Shown: positions 43,514 through 52,341 of the stretch, in pieces
Layout of the letters: each line of letters begins with the position of its first letter
Position numbering within the stretch: position 1 is the first letter of the stretch
NCBI RefSeq assembly: GCF_009725985.1
Contig: NZ_RCNR01000003.1
Location: 62,001-126,000, forward strand
Direction: 5' to 3'
DNA length: 64,000 nt
DNA from: Zobellia amurskyensis
GTDB taxonomy: Bacteria > Bacteroidota > Bacteroidia > Flavobacteriales > Flavobacteriaceae
The notes under the pieces: model-generated
What the model was told of the DNA's origin: nothing
The model's database searches: none
Seen by the model: the letters and a program-made list of their open reading frames with translations, nothing else
Translations under genes and position numbers: made by a program

Positions 43514-44803
43514 TTACTCTTTTGGTTGCGGGCTGTTTTTAATAAGATCTAATAATTCTGATGTCAGTATACCTCCGGTCATCTCACCCAAGCTTGTGCG
43601 ACTCACGTAATTATATCTTTCAAAACTGTTGAAGTCTTCTTTGGTAAGTATATAGCCAAACGCGTCATTGGTAAGACCAAAGAGAAAAGGGTGTTCCGTT
43701 GGCATGTTTCTTTTTAAATAATAACCAATATTAGGAAGTGCTTCCCCAGGAATGGTTACAATCTGTGCTGTGCCTATGTTTAAAAGATTCAGAGTTGTGC
43801 TAATGGAATTTCCATCGAAGGAACCTCTGGTCAACGGAGAATTTTGTAAAATGAATTTCAACATTTCTGACTCAATAGGAAAAACTACTTTTTTATATGT
43901 ACAATAGATAGTTGGGTTTATTTGTAAAGGAGCATTTTTTATAATACGAAGGGCCTCATCAGCTAATAGATTACCTATTCTTATACATTCTTGCCAATCA
44001 CTTGCTTCCTTACCGTTCTCTAATCGGTTATCAGCAGTTACCATTCCGCCCTGGGCGCCATTTATAAAAATGGCCATTCCTCCGGTCTTTTCTTCTATAC
44101 GGTCATAAAGTGGCCCTATTAAATCTGGGCTTAAGATATTTTGTTCATTGCCAATTACTTCAGGATGTATTGCATAATTGACTAAAGTGGCTATGGGTTT
44201 ATCCTTGTTTTTTCCTTTAACCCCAATTGCTTGAATCACGCCGCAACGGGGGTCATAAAGTTCGGGAGCATAATAATTGTAGGCTATTTTCCCTTCTGCA
44301 TTACCTACTGCAATCTTTAAATTCGCTAGCTCAGATTTGTGCAGGGCTTCGTTTACTGCATCTGCTATCTGAACAACACACCAATCAAGGTATTCAAGAT
44401 TTGCACCGTGTTTGCCTGTTTCATCAGGAAATGCATAAGCGTCTGGAGCGCTATGTGTATGTGTTGCACTTATCAATATATTGTTGAACGGAATATCCTT
44501 TATAAGTTTTCTTGATTTGTCACCAAGTGCACTTGGCCATCCCAAATTATCAATATTTACAATAGCGATTTTTTCATTTCCTTTTTCAAATACCACAGCT
44601 CTTACAAAAAGGTCTCCTTTCTTTTCAGTCGCCATTTTAGGAGCTCCTACTCCTCCCGAAACAGAAATTAGAGGATTGGGAGTTATAGTGCGTTTAGCGG
44701 ATCCAATTTTAAGCTCTTGGGACTGGTTCGTGATTGAAAGAAGTAATGAAATAAATAACAGCGGCAACTTGGATAGTCTAGCTAAATAAAGGCTATTTCT
44801 CAT
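43514..44803 (-). CDS. Secreted neutral-ceramidase-like hydrolase
   Basis: The protein has 429 residues and a Sec signal peptide (about 1-28, ITNQSQ). The domain starts at IGSAKRTITPNP. ISATHTHSAPDAYA holds the zinc His pair, and NYAIHPEVIGNE and FINGAQGG resemble further active-site strands. LTNDAFGYILTKEDF near the end corresponds to the Tyr-containing segment of ceramidases. Unlike its two paralogs in the same operon it has no membrane anchor. It is the first gene of that operon, with a TAATTTTG element 67 bp upstream. Confidence 0.82.
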   Translation of the reverse strand: MRNSLYLARLSKLPLLFISLLLSITNQSQELKIGSAKRTITPNPLISVSGGVGAPKMATEKKGDLFVRAVVFEKGNEKIAIVNIDNLGWPSALGDKSRKLIKDIPFNNILISATHTHSAPDAYAFPDETGKHGANLEYLDWCVVQIADAVNEALHKSELANLKIAVGNAEGKIAYNYYAPELYDPRCGVIQAIGVKGKNKDKPIATLVNYAIHPEVIGNEQNILSPDLIGPLYDRIEEKTGGMAIFINGAQGGMVTADNRLENGKEASDWQECIRIGNLLADEALRIIKNAPLQINPTIYCTYKKVVFPIESEMLKFILQNSPLTRGSFDGNSISTTLNLLNIGTAQIVTIPGEALPNIGYYLKRNMPTEHPFLFGLTNDAFGYILTKEDFNSFERYNYVSRTSLGEMTGGILTSELLDLIKNSPQPKE

Positions 44804-44869
44804 ATGTGGTTAGATAAAACTGTTGGAATCGGAAGAAATTCAATTCTATAATAATTTTAACTTAAATAA

Positions 44870-44877
44870 CAAAATTA
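44870..44877 (-). promoter_or_regulatory. -7-like element (TAATTTTG) upstream of the ceramidase-like operon
   Basis: On the minus strand TAATTTTG fits TAnnTTTG and lies 67 bp before the first gene of the eight-gene operon. No -33 TTTG was seen at 17-23 bp, so this is weak. Confidence 0.28.
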
Positions 44878-44956
44878 AATGTAAAATAATAAGTGAAAGG
44901 TTAAGATATGTTATGAATTTAATAAAATAATTGAAATGCATTGTAAATTTAAGATT

Positions 44957-44964
44957 TAGCTTTG
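44957..44964 (+). promoter_or_regulatory. -7 element (TAGCTTTG) upstream of the PKD/SusC/SusD operon
   Basis: TAGCTTTG fits TAnnTTTG, with an ATTG 23 bp upstream that could be a poor -33 element. It lies about 134 bp before the PKD lipoprotein start, leaving a long leader. Confidence 0.35.
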
Positions 44965-45097
44965 GTTTTGATTAACAATAGTTTAACGTTTGGAGGGGCT
45001 GAATTTTGATTAAGCCATAACATAGAAATAACCTAGACTTTAAACAAATGCCTCGAAAATAATCCAGTTTTGTGCTGGTAAATTAATTCCACAGCTT

Positions 45098-46054
45098 ATG
45101 AGAAATAAACACACGTATTTATTTTCAGCAGTCCTTTTTTCCGTATTACTGACATTGGTGTCCTGTAATTCAGATGATGATTCTGTTGATGTTGTTATCC
45201 CGCTAACTGCGGATATTTTCCATTCTGTAAACGGAAAAAAAGTAAATTTTCAGGGATTGACAAATAATGCTGTTTCTTGGGCATGGGACTTTGGAGATGG
45301 AACAAAGAGTACGGACAAAAACCCTGTGCATACATTTAGTGATGGGGGATATTATGTAACTACTTTAACCGCAACAGGCCAAAATGGTAGTGTGGAAACT
45401 ACAGCAATTAATTTGGCTATTGATTTACCTGCATATTCTTTACTGGTAGGGAATCATACGTTGCCCGATTACCAAGGTAAAAAATGGAGAATTAAAAGTG
45501 CCCATTCCAATAATGATTATTTTGCTAATTCAGATGCTGTTCTATCTCCTTTTGATGGCGCTCCAAACCCTTTGCCATCCGGAATATTTGGCGCAGGATT
45601 AGGAATGCCTGAAGTCTACGAGGATGAATTTACTTTCCATTTTGATGGTACTTATGAGCATGATGTAAAAAGTGATGGCGCTGCCTTTAGTGGACTTGTT
45701 TATCAATTTGTAACAACTGGGGGGGCTGGAATAGTGAATGATGGAGGTTCGGATTTTGGACTTTGCACAGGAAAGTATACTCCAGATGACGGTGCTACAT
45801 TTACTTATGTTGAAAATGAAGACTTTAAAACTACATCAGTGTATGGTCCAGAAGGTTCGTTAATCTATAGCAGTGTTAGTACACTTGATTTTTCGGGAAC
45901 TGAGTTTATAGGACTTCTTGATTTTGAAAGAAAAGTAATTATCCAGGATATAACGGATAGTGCCATGCGATTGGTAATGTTTGTGGCAGCTTCTCCCGAT
46001 GCTATTGGATTAAACACGAATGCTATCGTACTGACCTTTGAAGTAGCAAATTGA
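45098..46054 (+). CDS. PKD-domain surface lipoprotein (probable glycan-binding protein)
   Basis: The protein has 318 residues, with lipobox cysteine 23 (LTLVSCNSDDD) followed by an Asp-rich stretch typical of surface-exported flavobacterial lipoproteins. A PKD domain occupies about 35-112 (WAWDFGDGTKSTDKNPVHTF). The remaining ~200 residues look all-beta and resemble no family I can name. It is placed 48 bp before SusC and so may act as a surface glycan-binding protein like SusE/SusF, although those usually follow SusD. No catalytic motif is visible. Confidence 0.82.
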   Translation: MRNKHTYLFSAVLFSVLLTLVSCNSDDDSVDVVIPLTADIFHSVNGKKVNFQGLTNNAVSWAWDFGDGTKSTDKNPVHTFSDGGYYVTTLTATGQNGSVETTAINLAIDLPAYSLLVGNHTLPDYQGKKWRIKSAHSNNDYFANSDAVLSPFDGAPNPLPSGIFGAGLGMPEVYEDEFTFHFDGTYEHDVKSDGAAFSGLVYQFVTTGGAGIVNDGGSDFGLCTGKYTPDDGATFTYVENEDFKTTSVYGPEGSLIYSSVSTLDFSGTEFIGLLDFERKVIIQDITDSAMRLVMFVAASPDAIGLNTNAIVLTFEVAN

Positions 46055-46101
46055 ATTTGACTAATTGAAATCAATCAAAAATAACCAATACAACATCAAT
46101 T

Positions 46102-49100
46102 ATGGATACTAATTATTTTCAAATTCATATCAGAAGGTTTCTTATGCCCTCTCTTACTTCACTTTTATTATTGATGTGTTTCACAATAACGGCTCAAGAT
46201 GTCAATCTTGAAGTTTCGGGAACGGTTACTTCTTCTGAGGATAATATGCCTTTACCAGGTGTTAGTATCGTTTTAAAAGGAACAACTTCTGGAGTTACTA
46301 CCGATTTTGACGGTAAGTACAGTATAAATGTTCCGAATGGAAACGGTACTTTGATTTTCTCGTATGTTGGGCATGAAACACACGAAGTATCTGTTAATAA
46401 CCAATCAACGATCAACATTTCCTTAGAAACCGATGCTCAGGCACTAGATGAGGTGGTAGTTACTGCTTTAGGCATAAAAAGAGAGGATAAATCATTAGGA
46501 TATTCGGTTGAAAATGTAGCTGAAGAAGAGTTGACGAGGGTTGCGCAAGAAAATGTTTTGAATTCGCTATCAGGGAAGGTTTCCGGTGTAACTCTAAACA
46601 ATACAGGAGGTACAGGTTCTTCTGTAAGCATGGTGATTAGAGGAGCTATTTCATTAAGCTCCGATAATCAACCTCTATTTGTAGTAGATGGGGTACCTAT
46701 AGCCAATTCATTGAACAATATTGGTGGCTTTGGAGATAGAAACCCGGTAGATTATGGAAATGCTATTTCAGATTTGGATCCGCAAAGTATAGAAAACGTA
46801 ACTATATTAAAAGGACCTAGTGCTGCGGCACTTTACGGATCTAGAGCGGGTAATGGGGTAGTTTTGATTACTACTAAAAAAGCGAAGGATAACCAAAAGA
46901 TGAAGGTTAGTTTTACATCTAACACAGTTTTTGATATCCCATACAAATACATAGATACTCAATCTGAATATGCTTCAGGTTACTTTTCGTATTCTCCAGA
47001 ATCCGAAGGAGGTAGTTATATTATGCCTGATGTCATTCCCCAAGGAGGTAATGGTGGGCCAGGTTTGGATAGAGGGTACTTTGCAGTGCAATGGAACTCG
47101 CCCTTGGATGCAAATGGCAACCCGATTCCTACAGAATTAAAGGCATACCCTAACAATATTAAAAACTTTGTTCAAAATGGAATAACGACCACAAATAGCA
47201 TGACGGTTTCCAATAGTACAGAGGTATTGAATTATAGGTTAGGGATTACCAACATGAATAATTCGGGTATTATACCAAACTCAGATCTTAAACGAAATAG
47301 TTTTTCTTTATCCGCATCTTCAAATTTGGATAATAAATTTACGGTCAGTACTAATGTAAACGTAGTACACAGTTATGCAGATAATCGTCCTGCATCAAAT
47401 AGGGGGACAAACCCATTGGAGGCGGCATATAGTGTGCCGGCTAACATTAATATTTTAGATGTCAAGGACTATAAATTACCTGGAACTGATGTATTTAATT
47501 TTTCGGATGATTACCCTAATCCTTGGTTTTTAGCTAATGAAGTAAATAATAGTTTTTCTAGGTTTCGTGTGTATGGAAATTTAGCAATGGATTGGCAAAT
47601 TACACCAGAGTTTAATATACGAAGTAGTTACAACTTAAATAGTTACAACCAAACCCAAGAAACAAAGATGGCACCGGGCTATAGTCGTGAGTCCAACAAT
47701 GGTACCTATGGTATTGGAACTACAGATGGGATTGAGACTAATATTGATATTTTGGCCTCTTTTACTAAAAAATGGGGTGATTTTGATATGACGCTTTCCG
47801 GTGGAGGTAACCTTATGTACCAAAAGAACAAAGGTCTTAGCAATTCTGCCGCTTCTCGGGCCGGGCTTATAGTCCCCAATTTGTTTACGGTAGATAATAT
47901 AGCAGCAAGTTCTTTAGTGTATTCAAGTTTTACTAGTGAAAGGGCAATAAACAGTGTTTACGGTTTGGCCAATTTTGGGTTTAAGGGTATGCTCTATTTA
48001 GATGTTACCGCTAGAAATGATTGGTCAAGTACCTTGCCGGTAGATAACCGCTCCTATTTCTACCCTTCGGCTTCTTTGAGTTTCTTAGTAAGTGAGTTGG
48101 TTAATATTCCAAAAGTAGATTTGTTAAAGCTAAGAGGTGGTTGGGCGCGTGTTGGGAACGATACAAGTCCTTATCAATTGGGGGCCTATTATAATAATGC
48201 AGGACAATGGGACAATGCTATTCTTTACACTGCGGATGGAGGATTGAATACCCCTGGGCTGGAGCCTGAAGAAGCCACTTCCCAAGAATTTGGGGTGGAC
48301 CTAACCATGTTTCAGAACAGATTAAGATTTGAAGGAACGTACTATACTGTGGAAAATAAAAATCAGATTGTACCTAATATTCCTATTCCAGGTTCGTCAG
48401 GTTATAGTAGTGTAAGTATAAATGCTGGGGTTCTGGAAAGTAAGGGCTATGAACTATCCCTAGGTTTTACTCCAATTCGTTCAGAAAATTGGAATTGGGA
48501 TTTAAATGTAAACTATACCACTAACGAATCTAAAATCTTAGCGTTGGATGACGGAGTTGATTATATAGAATTTTGGAGTGAGAACAAAAGTGTCTCTAGA
48601 GGATATGTAGCGAATTCTGCTACCGGTGAAGATGGGTTGGTAGGTAATATATATTCTCCAAAAATTAAAAGGGTAACTGATGTAAATTCCCCTTATTACA
48701 ACTACCCTCTTATTGGCCAAGGTGAGGATGCCGAATGGTTGGCGCAGGAAGAACGTGTTAAGGTGGGTAATTATAATCCTGACTTTGTTATGGGGTTACA
48801 ATCTAGTCTAACCTATAAAAGTTTCACTTTAAATCTGACTTTTGACTGGCGCTCTGGAGGTCAGTATATGTCACAGACTTCTAGGTATCTTGTGGAAGAT
48901 GGGTATGGTCAAAATGTGTTGGACAATTTGGATAACCCCGGTATAGCGGAGGCTGGACCAGAACTTAAACAATGGGTTTTAGATCATGCTGATGAATATA
49001 TATATGGCGAAAATTTTCATTCGATTGGAGGGCCTCCGGGAAATGGTGGATTTGCGGAAGATTTAGGGGGAAGAGTAGTTTATGACGGTATTTTTAATGC

Positions 49101-49509
49101 AGGTGTAGTTGGTGAGCATGACGAAAACGGAAATTTCATTTTAGACTATGAAAACCTAGGTGATGTAGGAACTAATTTCATTCCTTTTTCGGTAGCGAAC
49201 CCATGGGATTTTGGAACGCCACATATGTACGATGCAGACTTTATTAAACTACGTGAGATTTCTTTAGGGTATGATTTACCTCATAAATTCGTGGATAGAA
49301 TGGGGATTAATAATCTTAACTTTTCTATTTATAGTAGAAACATAATGCTATGGACAAAAGACTCGGCCTTTGGAATTGATCCTGAAAGAGCGTTTCAAGC
49401 CGAAACCAGTAAGGATAATAGGGGAACACAGTTTAAGCAAGGTATTGAGCGCTACAACGTAGAACCTTGGTTAGTACCTATTGGAATTAAGATTGGTATA
49501 ACATTTTAA
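46102..49509 (+). CDS. SusC-like TonB-dependent outer-membrane receptor (second pair)
   Basis: The protein has 1135 residues. It has a signal peptide (ending about residue 31, ITAQDVN), a carboxypeptidase-like beta domain (about 35-110, TTDFDGKYSINV), the ALDEVVVTALGIKRED stretch, a plug (PLFVVDGVPIANSL, ALYGSRAGNGVVLITTK) and a beta-barrel ending in VPIGIKIGITF. The first SusC shares the motif order throughout, including the RNDWSSTLP and NIMLWTK/NIILWTK segments, so the two pairs descend from a common ancestor. It is located between the PKD lipoprotein and SusD. It should import an oligosaccharide related to that of the first pair. Confidence 0.96.
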   Translation: MDTNYFQIHIRRFLMPSLTSLLLLMCFTITAQDVNLEVSGTVTSSEDNMPLPGVSIVLKGTTSGVTTDFDGKYSINVPNGNGTLIFSYVGHETHEVSVNNQSTINISLETDAQALDEVVVTALGIKREDKSLGYSVENVAEEELTRVAQENVLNSLSGKVSGVTLNNTGGTGSSVSMVIRGAISLSSDNQPLFVVDGVPIANSLNNIGGFGDRNPVDYGNAISDLDPQSIENVTILKGPSAAALYGSRAGNGVVLITTKKAKDNQKMKVSFTSNTVFDIPYKYIDTQSEYASGYFSYSPESEGGSYIMPDVIPQGGNGGPGLDRGYFAVQWNSPLDANGNPIPTELKAYPNNIKNFVQNGITTTNSMTVSNSTEVLNYRLGITNMNNSGIIPNSDLKRNSFSLSASSNLDNKFTVSTNVNVVHSYADNRPASNRGTNPLEAAYSVPANINILDVKDYKLPGTDVFNFSDDYPNPWFLANEVNNSFSRFRVYGNLAMDWQITPEFNIRSSYNLNSYNQTQETKMAPGYSRESNNGTYGIGTTDGIETNIDILASFTKKWGDFDMTLSGGGNLMYQKNKGLSNSAASRAGLIVPNLFTVDNIAASSLVYSSFTSERAINSVYGLANFGFKGMLYLDVTARNDWSSTLPVDNRSYFYPSASLSFLVSELVNIPKVDLLKLRGGWARVGNDTSPYQLGAYYNNAGQWDNAILYTADGGLNTPGLEPEEATSQEFGVDLTMFQNRLRFEGTYYTVENKNQIVPNIPIPGSSGYSSVSINAGVLESKGYELSLGFTPIRSENWNWDLNVNYTTNESKILALDDGVDYIEFWSENKSVSRGYVANSATGEDGLVGNIYSPKIKRVTDVNSPYYNYPLIGQGEDAEWLAQEERVKVGNYNPDFVMGLQSSLTYKSFTLNLTFDWRSGGQYMSQTSRYLVEDGYGQNVLDNLDNPGIAEAGPELKQWVLDHADEYIYGENFHSIGGPPGNGGFAEDLGGRVVYDGIFNAGVVGEHDENGNFILDYENLGDVGTNFIPFSVANPWDFGTPHMYDADFIKLREISLGYDLPHKFVDRMGINNLNFSIYSRNIMLWTKDSAFGIDPERAFQAETSKDNRGTQFKQGIERYNVEPWLVPIGIKIGITF

Positions 49510-49526
49510 AAAATTAAACTGAAATC

Positions 49527-51173
49527 ATGATGAATCAAATAACAAGTAAACTAACCATGTTGATTTTAGGTCTTTTAGTATTGGTTTCGTGCCATGGTCT
49601 AGAGGAATTAAACGAGAATCCAAATCAAATTGGCTCGGATAATGTAGATCCCAATCTATTAGTGCCAACTGTTATTAATGGTGTTGGAAAAACAGTAGTA
49701 AGCCTAGGATTTGGTGATTTGGCAGGTGTAATGCAGCATACACAAAAAGATGGGTGGTCTAGTGGTCACAACGCGTATGATTGGAGTAATGATTCCCATA
49801 GTTGGAATGGTTATTATTCATTATTGATCAATGACAAGACTTTAATTGAAAAGGCGGAGATTGATAATCTAGATTTTCATCGTGGAGTAGGTTTAATAAT
49901 GAAATCATATTTGTTTGGACTTATGACAGATTTATGGGGAGACATACCTTATTCCAATGCACTTAGGGGAGCGGAAGGCCCAGAGTTTTTTGATGCTACC
50001 TTCGATGCTCAAAAAAATGTTTATGAAGGAATTCATGCAGATTTAGAAACAGCTAATAGCTTGTTGTCTAAAAGCGTAGATTCCTATTTTAGTATTAATG
50101 AGACCCAAGACATACTTTATGGAGGTGACGTTGCCAAATGGAGAAAATTTGCCAATTCTCTCTCTCTGCGATATTATATGAGATTATCTGTCAAAGAACC
50201 GGGCCTTGCTGAGCAAGGGATAAAAAAGATTCTTTCAAACCCTTCACAATACCCATTAATTTTGAACGCAGCGGACGATGCCAATATGGCCTATGTAGGT
50301 AATACCAGTGGTGATTCATGGCCAACGAATACTAAGTTTGATTCTGATCCTCAAGGGTCTTATTTTAGGGTGAAAATGGCGGCTACTTTAGTTGAAACTA
50401 TGCAGGGTCTTGATGATCCGAGGTTAGGGGTTTGGGCGAATAAAATCGATCAACCACTGGTATTGGATACCTCTGATTATATAAATGAAGATACGGGAGA
50501 AAGACATGTATCCCAAGCCACAGTTGACGCTTATATAAATACCGTTGGGTTCCCTGTGGATTATGATAAGGAGTATGTAGGTCTTCCAACGGCGATGACA
50601 TTTGGAGCGGCCTACAATCTAAGTGAAAATGTGAATCAAGGTACATTAAACCTTCATGTTTCACAGTTGAATGATATTTATAAGGAAGCTAGTGGTGACT
50701 TGCTTCAAGCTCGTTTAATATCGGCAGCTGAGGTAAATTTCATTATTGCAGAAGCTGCTACAAAAGGATGGGCTTCTGGTTCAGCGGAACAATATTATAA
50801 TGAGGGAATAAAACAATCTCTAAATGCATGGGGGGTAGGGGATAGTTATGGAGATTATATTTCAGGAACTGCTGCTTACAATAGTTTTGAGGATATCATT
50901 ACGCAAAAATGGATAGCTAGTTGGTCTTCAGCGGCAGAAGCATGGTTTGACTATAGAAGGACTGGACTTCCTAATCTAGAAACTGGTGCAGCTAGTAAGC
51001 GCCCGGCATTACCATTACGTTTTTACTATCATATTAATGAGATTGATAACAATTCAAATTCCGGGGAGGCAATTGATAAACTTGAGCCAACCCAATTTAA
51101 AGGAGATGACGTTAGCAATAACAGTGCATGGTCTAAGGTGTGGTTATTACAAGGGACAAATAAGCCATATTAA
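49527..51173 (+). CDS. SusD/RagB-family surface glycan-binding lipoprotein (second pair)
   Basis: The protein has 548 residues with lipobox cysteine 22 (LLVLVSCHG). The SusD pattern is clear: LNENPNQIG, GVMQHTQKDGW, SYLFGLMTDLWGDIPYSNAL, WRKFANSLSLRYYMRLS and the C-terminal AAEAWFDYRRTGLPNL. It follows SusC by 17 bp. It is paralogous to the first SusD. It serves as the lid and glycan-binding partner of its SusC at the cell surface. Confidence 0.95.
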   Translation: MMNQITSKLTMLILGLLVLVSCHGLEELNENPNQIGSDNVDPNLLVPTVINGVGKTVVSLGFGDLAGVMQHTQKDGWSSGHNAYDWSNDSHSWNGYYSLLINDKTLIEKAEIDNLDFHRGVGLIMKSYLFGLMTDLWGDIPYSNALRGAEGPEFFDATFDAQKNVYEGIHADLETANSLLSKSVDSYFSINETQDILYGGDVAKWRKFANSLSLRYYMRLSVKEPGLAEQGIKKILSNPSQYPLILNAADDANMAYVGNTSGDSWPTNTKFDSDPQGSYFRVKMAATLVETMQGLDDPRLGVWANKIDQPLVLDTSDYINEDTGERHVSQATVDAYINTVGFPVDYDKEYVGLPTAMTFGAAYNLSENVNQGTLNLHVSQLNDIYKEASGDLLQARLISAAEVNFIIAEAATKGWASGSAEQYYNEGIKQSLNAWGVGDSYGDYISGTAAYNSFEDIITQKWIASWSSAAEAWFDYRRTGLPNLETGAASKRPALPLRFYYHINEIDNNSNSGEAIDKLEPTQFKGDDVSNNSAWSKVWLLQGTNKPY

Positions 51174-51391
51174 TATAGAAAAATGGAATTTTCCATCAGG
51201 TGTTGGCGATTTTCTATTTCTTTAACTTTTTAGAAAATATTAATGAATTGGCTTGATGCAATTTGATAAAAAAGTACGATTGAAGAAATCAAATCCTTCT
51301 GGGGTAAAATATGATGTGTTTCGCACAAAATTGTGGTGGTTTCAAGGACTATTTTAATGTTAATTTGTAAGAATACTTATAAGAGATATCT

Positions 51392-52315
51392 ATGAAATTG
51401 CCCCTAACAGGAATAATTCCTCCTATGGTTACTCCACTGCTAGAGAACATGGAGTTGGATTTGGATGGGTTAGAGAGATTAATAGAACACCTGATAGAAG
51501 GAGGAATTCACGGTATATTCTTATTAGGTACCAATGGTGAAGGACCAAGCTTGAGCTATGCCATTAGAAAGCAACTTATATCGGAAGCATGTAGGATAGT
51601 TAATAAGAGAGTACCCATATTAGTAAATATTACTGATTCGTCTCTAGATTCAGCATTGGAAATAGCTACGCATGCCAAATTATCTAATGCCGATGCTCTT
51701 GTAGTGGCACCACCTTATTATTTTCCTATTTCTCAGCAAGAAATGACAGATTATCTAGAGGTTTTGGCTCCCCAACTCCCACTTCCGTTCTTAATATATG
51801 ATATGCCAAGTTGTACGAAACTTCATTTATCCATTAAGACAATAAAAAGAGCAAAAGAACTTGGTGCAATTGGAGTAAAAGATAGTTCTGGCGATATGAC
51901 GACGTTTTATCAAATTATCGAGGAGTTTAAAGATTTTCCTGAGTTTTCTATTATTGCCGGAGCTGAAATATTTTTGTCCGATACCATTTTGAACGGAGGT
52001 CATGGTGCGGTAGCCGGTGGAGCTAATATTTTTCCAAGACTGTTCGTAGAACTTTATGAAGCTTCTTGTGCAAAAGATTTAGAGAAAATAAGATTGCTAA
52101 GGCAAAGTATTATTAAAATGCACAGCACGCTTTATAATCTAGGAAACACTTCCACTAAAAGTATCAGGGCAATAAAATGTGCTTTGGGTATCATGGGTAT
52201 ATGTTCTGATCATATGGCCCAACCACTTAGTAGATACGGTGCGCAAAACCGAGAAAAAATTAGAGAATATTTAGGGCAATTTGAATATGAAGGATATTAT
52301 AAGACTTCGCTCTAA
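51392..52315 (+). CDS. DapA/NanA-family aldolase/lyase (paralog 1)
   Basis: This TIM-barrel protein of 307 residues has the family GTNGE loop (46-50), active-site Tyr136 (LIYDMP) and Schiff-base Lys163 (GVKDSSGD). It should be cytoplasmic. It carries the full catalytic set of class I pyruvate-dependent aldolases, so cleavage of a sialic-acid-like or 2-keto-3-deoxy acid is likely, but the substrate loop does not settle which. It is a close relative of the protein at 57316-58236 (identical stretches such as APPYYFPISQ and GGHGAVAGGAN). It lies 218 bp after SusD and 26 bp before the PHP gene. Confidence 0.88.
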   Translation: MKLPLTGIIPPMVTPLLENMELDLDGLERLIEHLIEGGIHGIFLLGTNGEGPSLSYAIRKQLISEACRIVNKRVPILVNITDSSLDSALEIATHAKLSNADALVVAPPYYFPISQQEMTDYLEVLAPQLPLPFLIYDMPSCTKLHLSIKTIKRAKELGAIGVKDSSGDMTTFYQIIEEFKDFPEFSIIAGAEIFLSDTILNGGHGAVAGGANIFPRLFVELYEASCAKDLEKIRLLRQSIIKMHSTLYNLGNTSTKSIRAIKCALGIMGICSDHMAQPLSRYGAQNREKIREYLGQFEYEGYYKTSL

Positions 52316-52341
52316 ATTTTATTCGTAATAAAATTGAGGTA

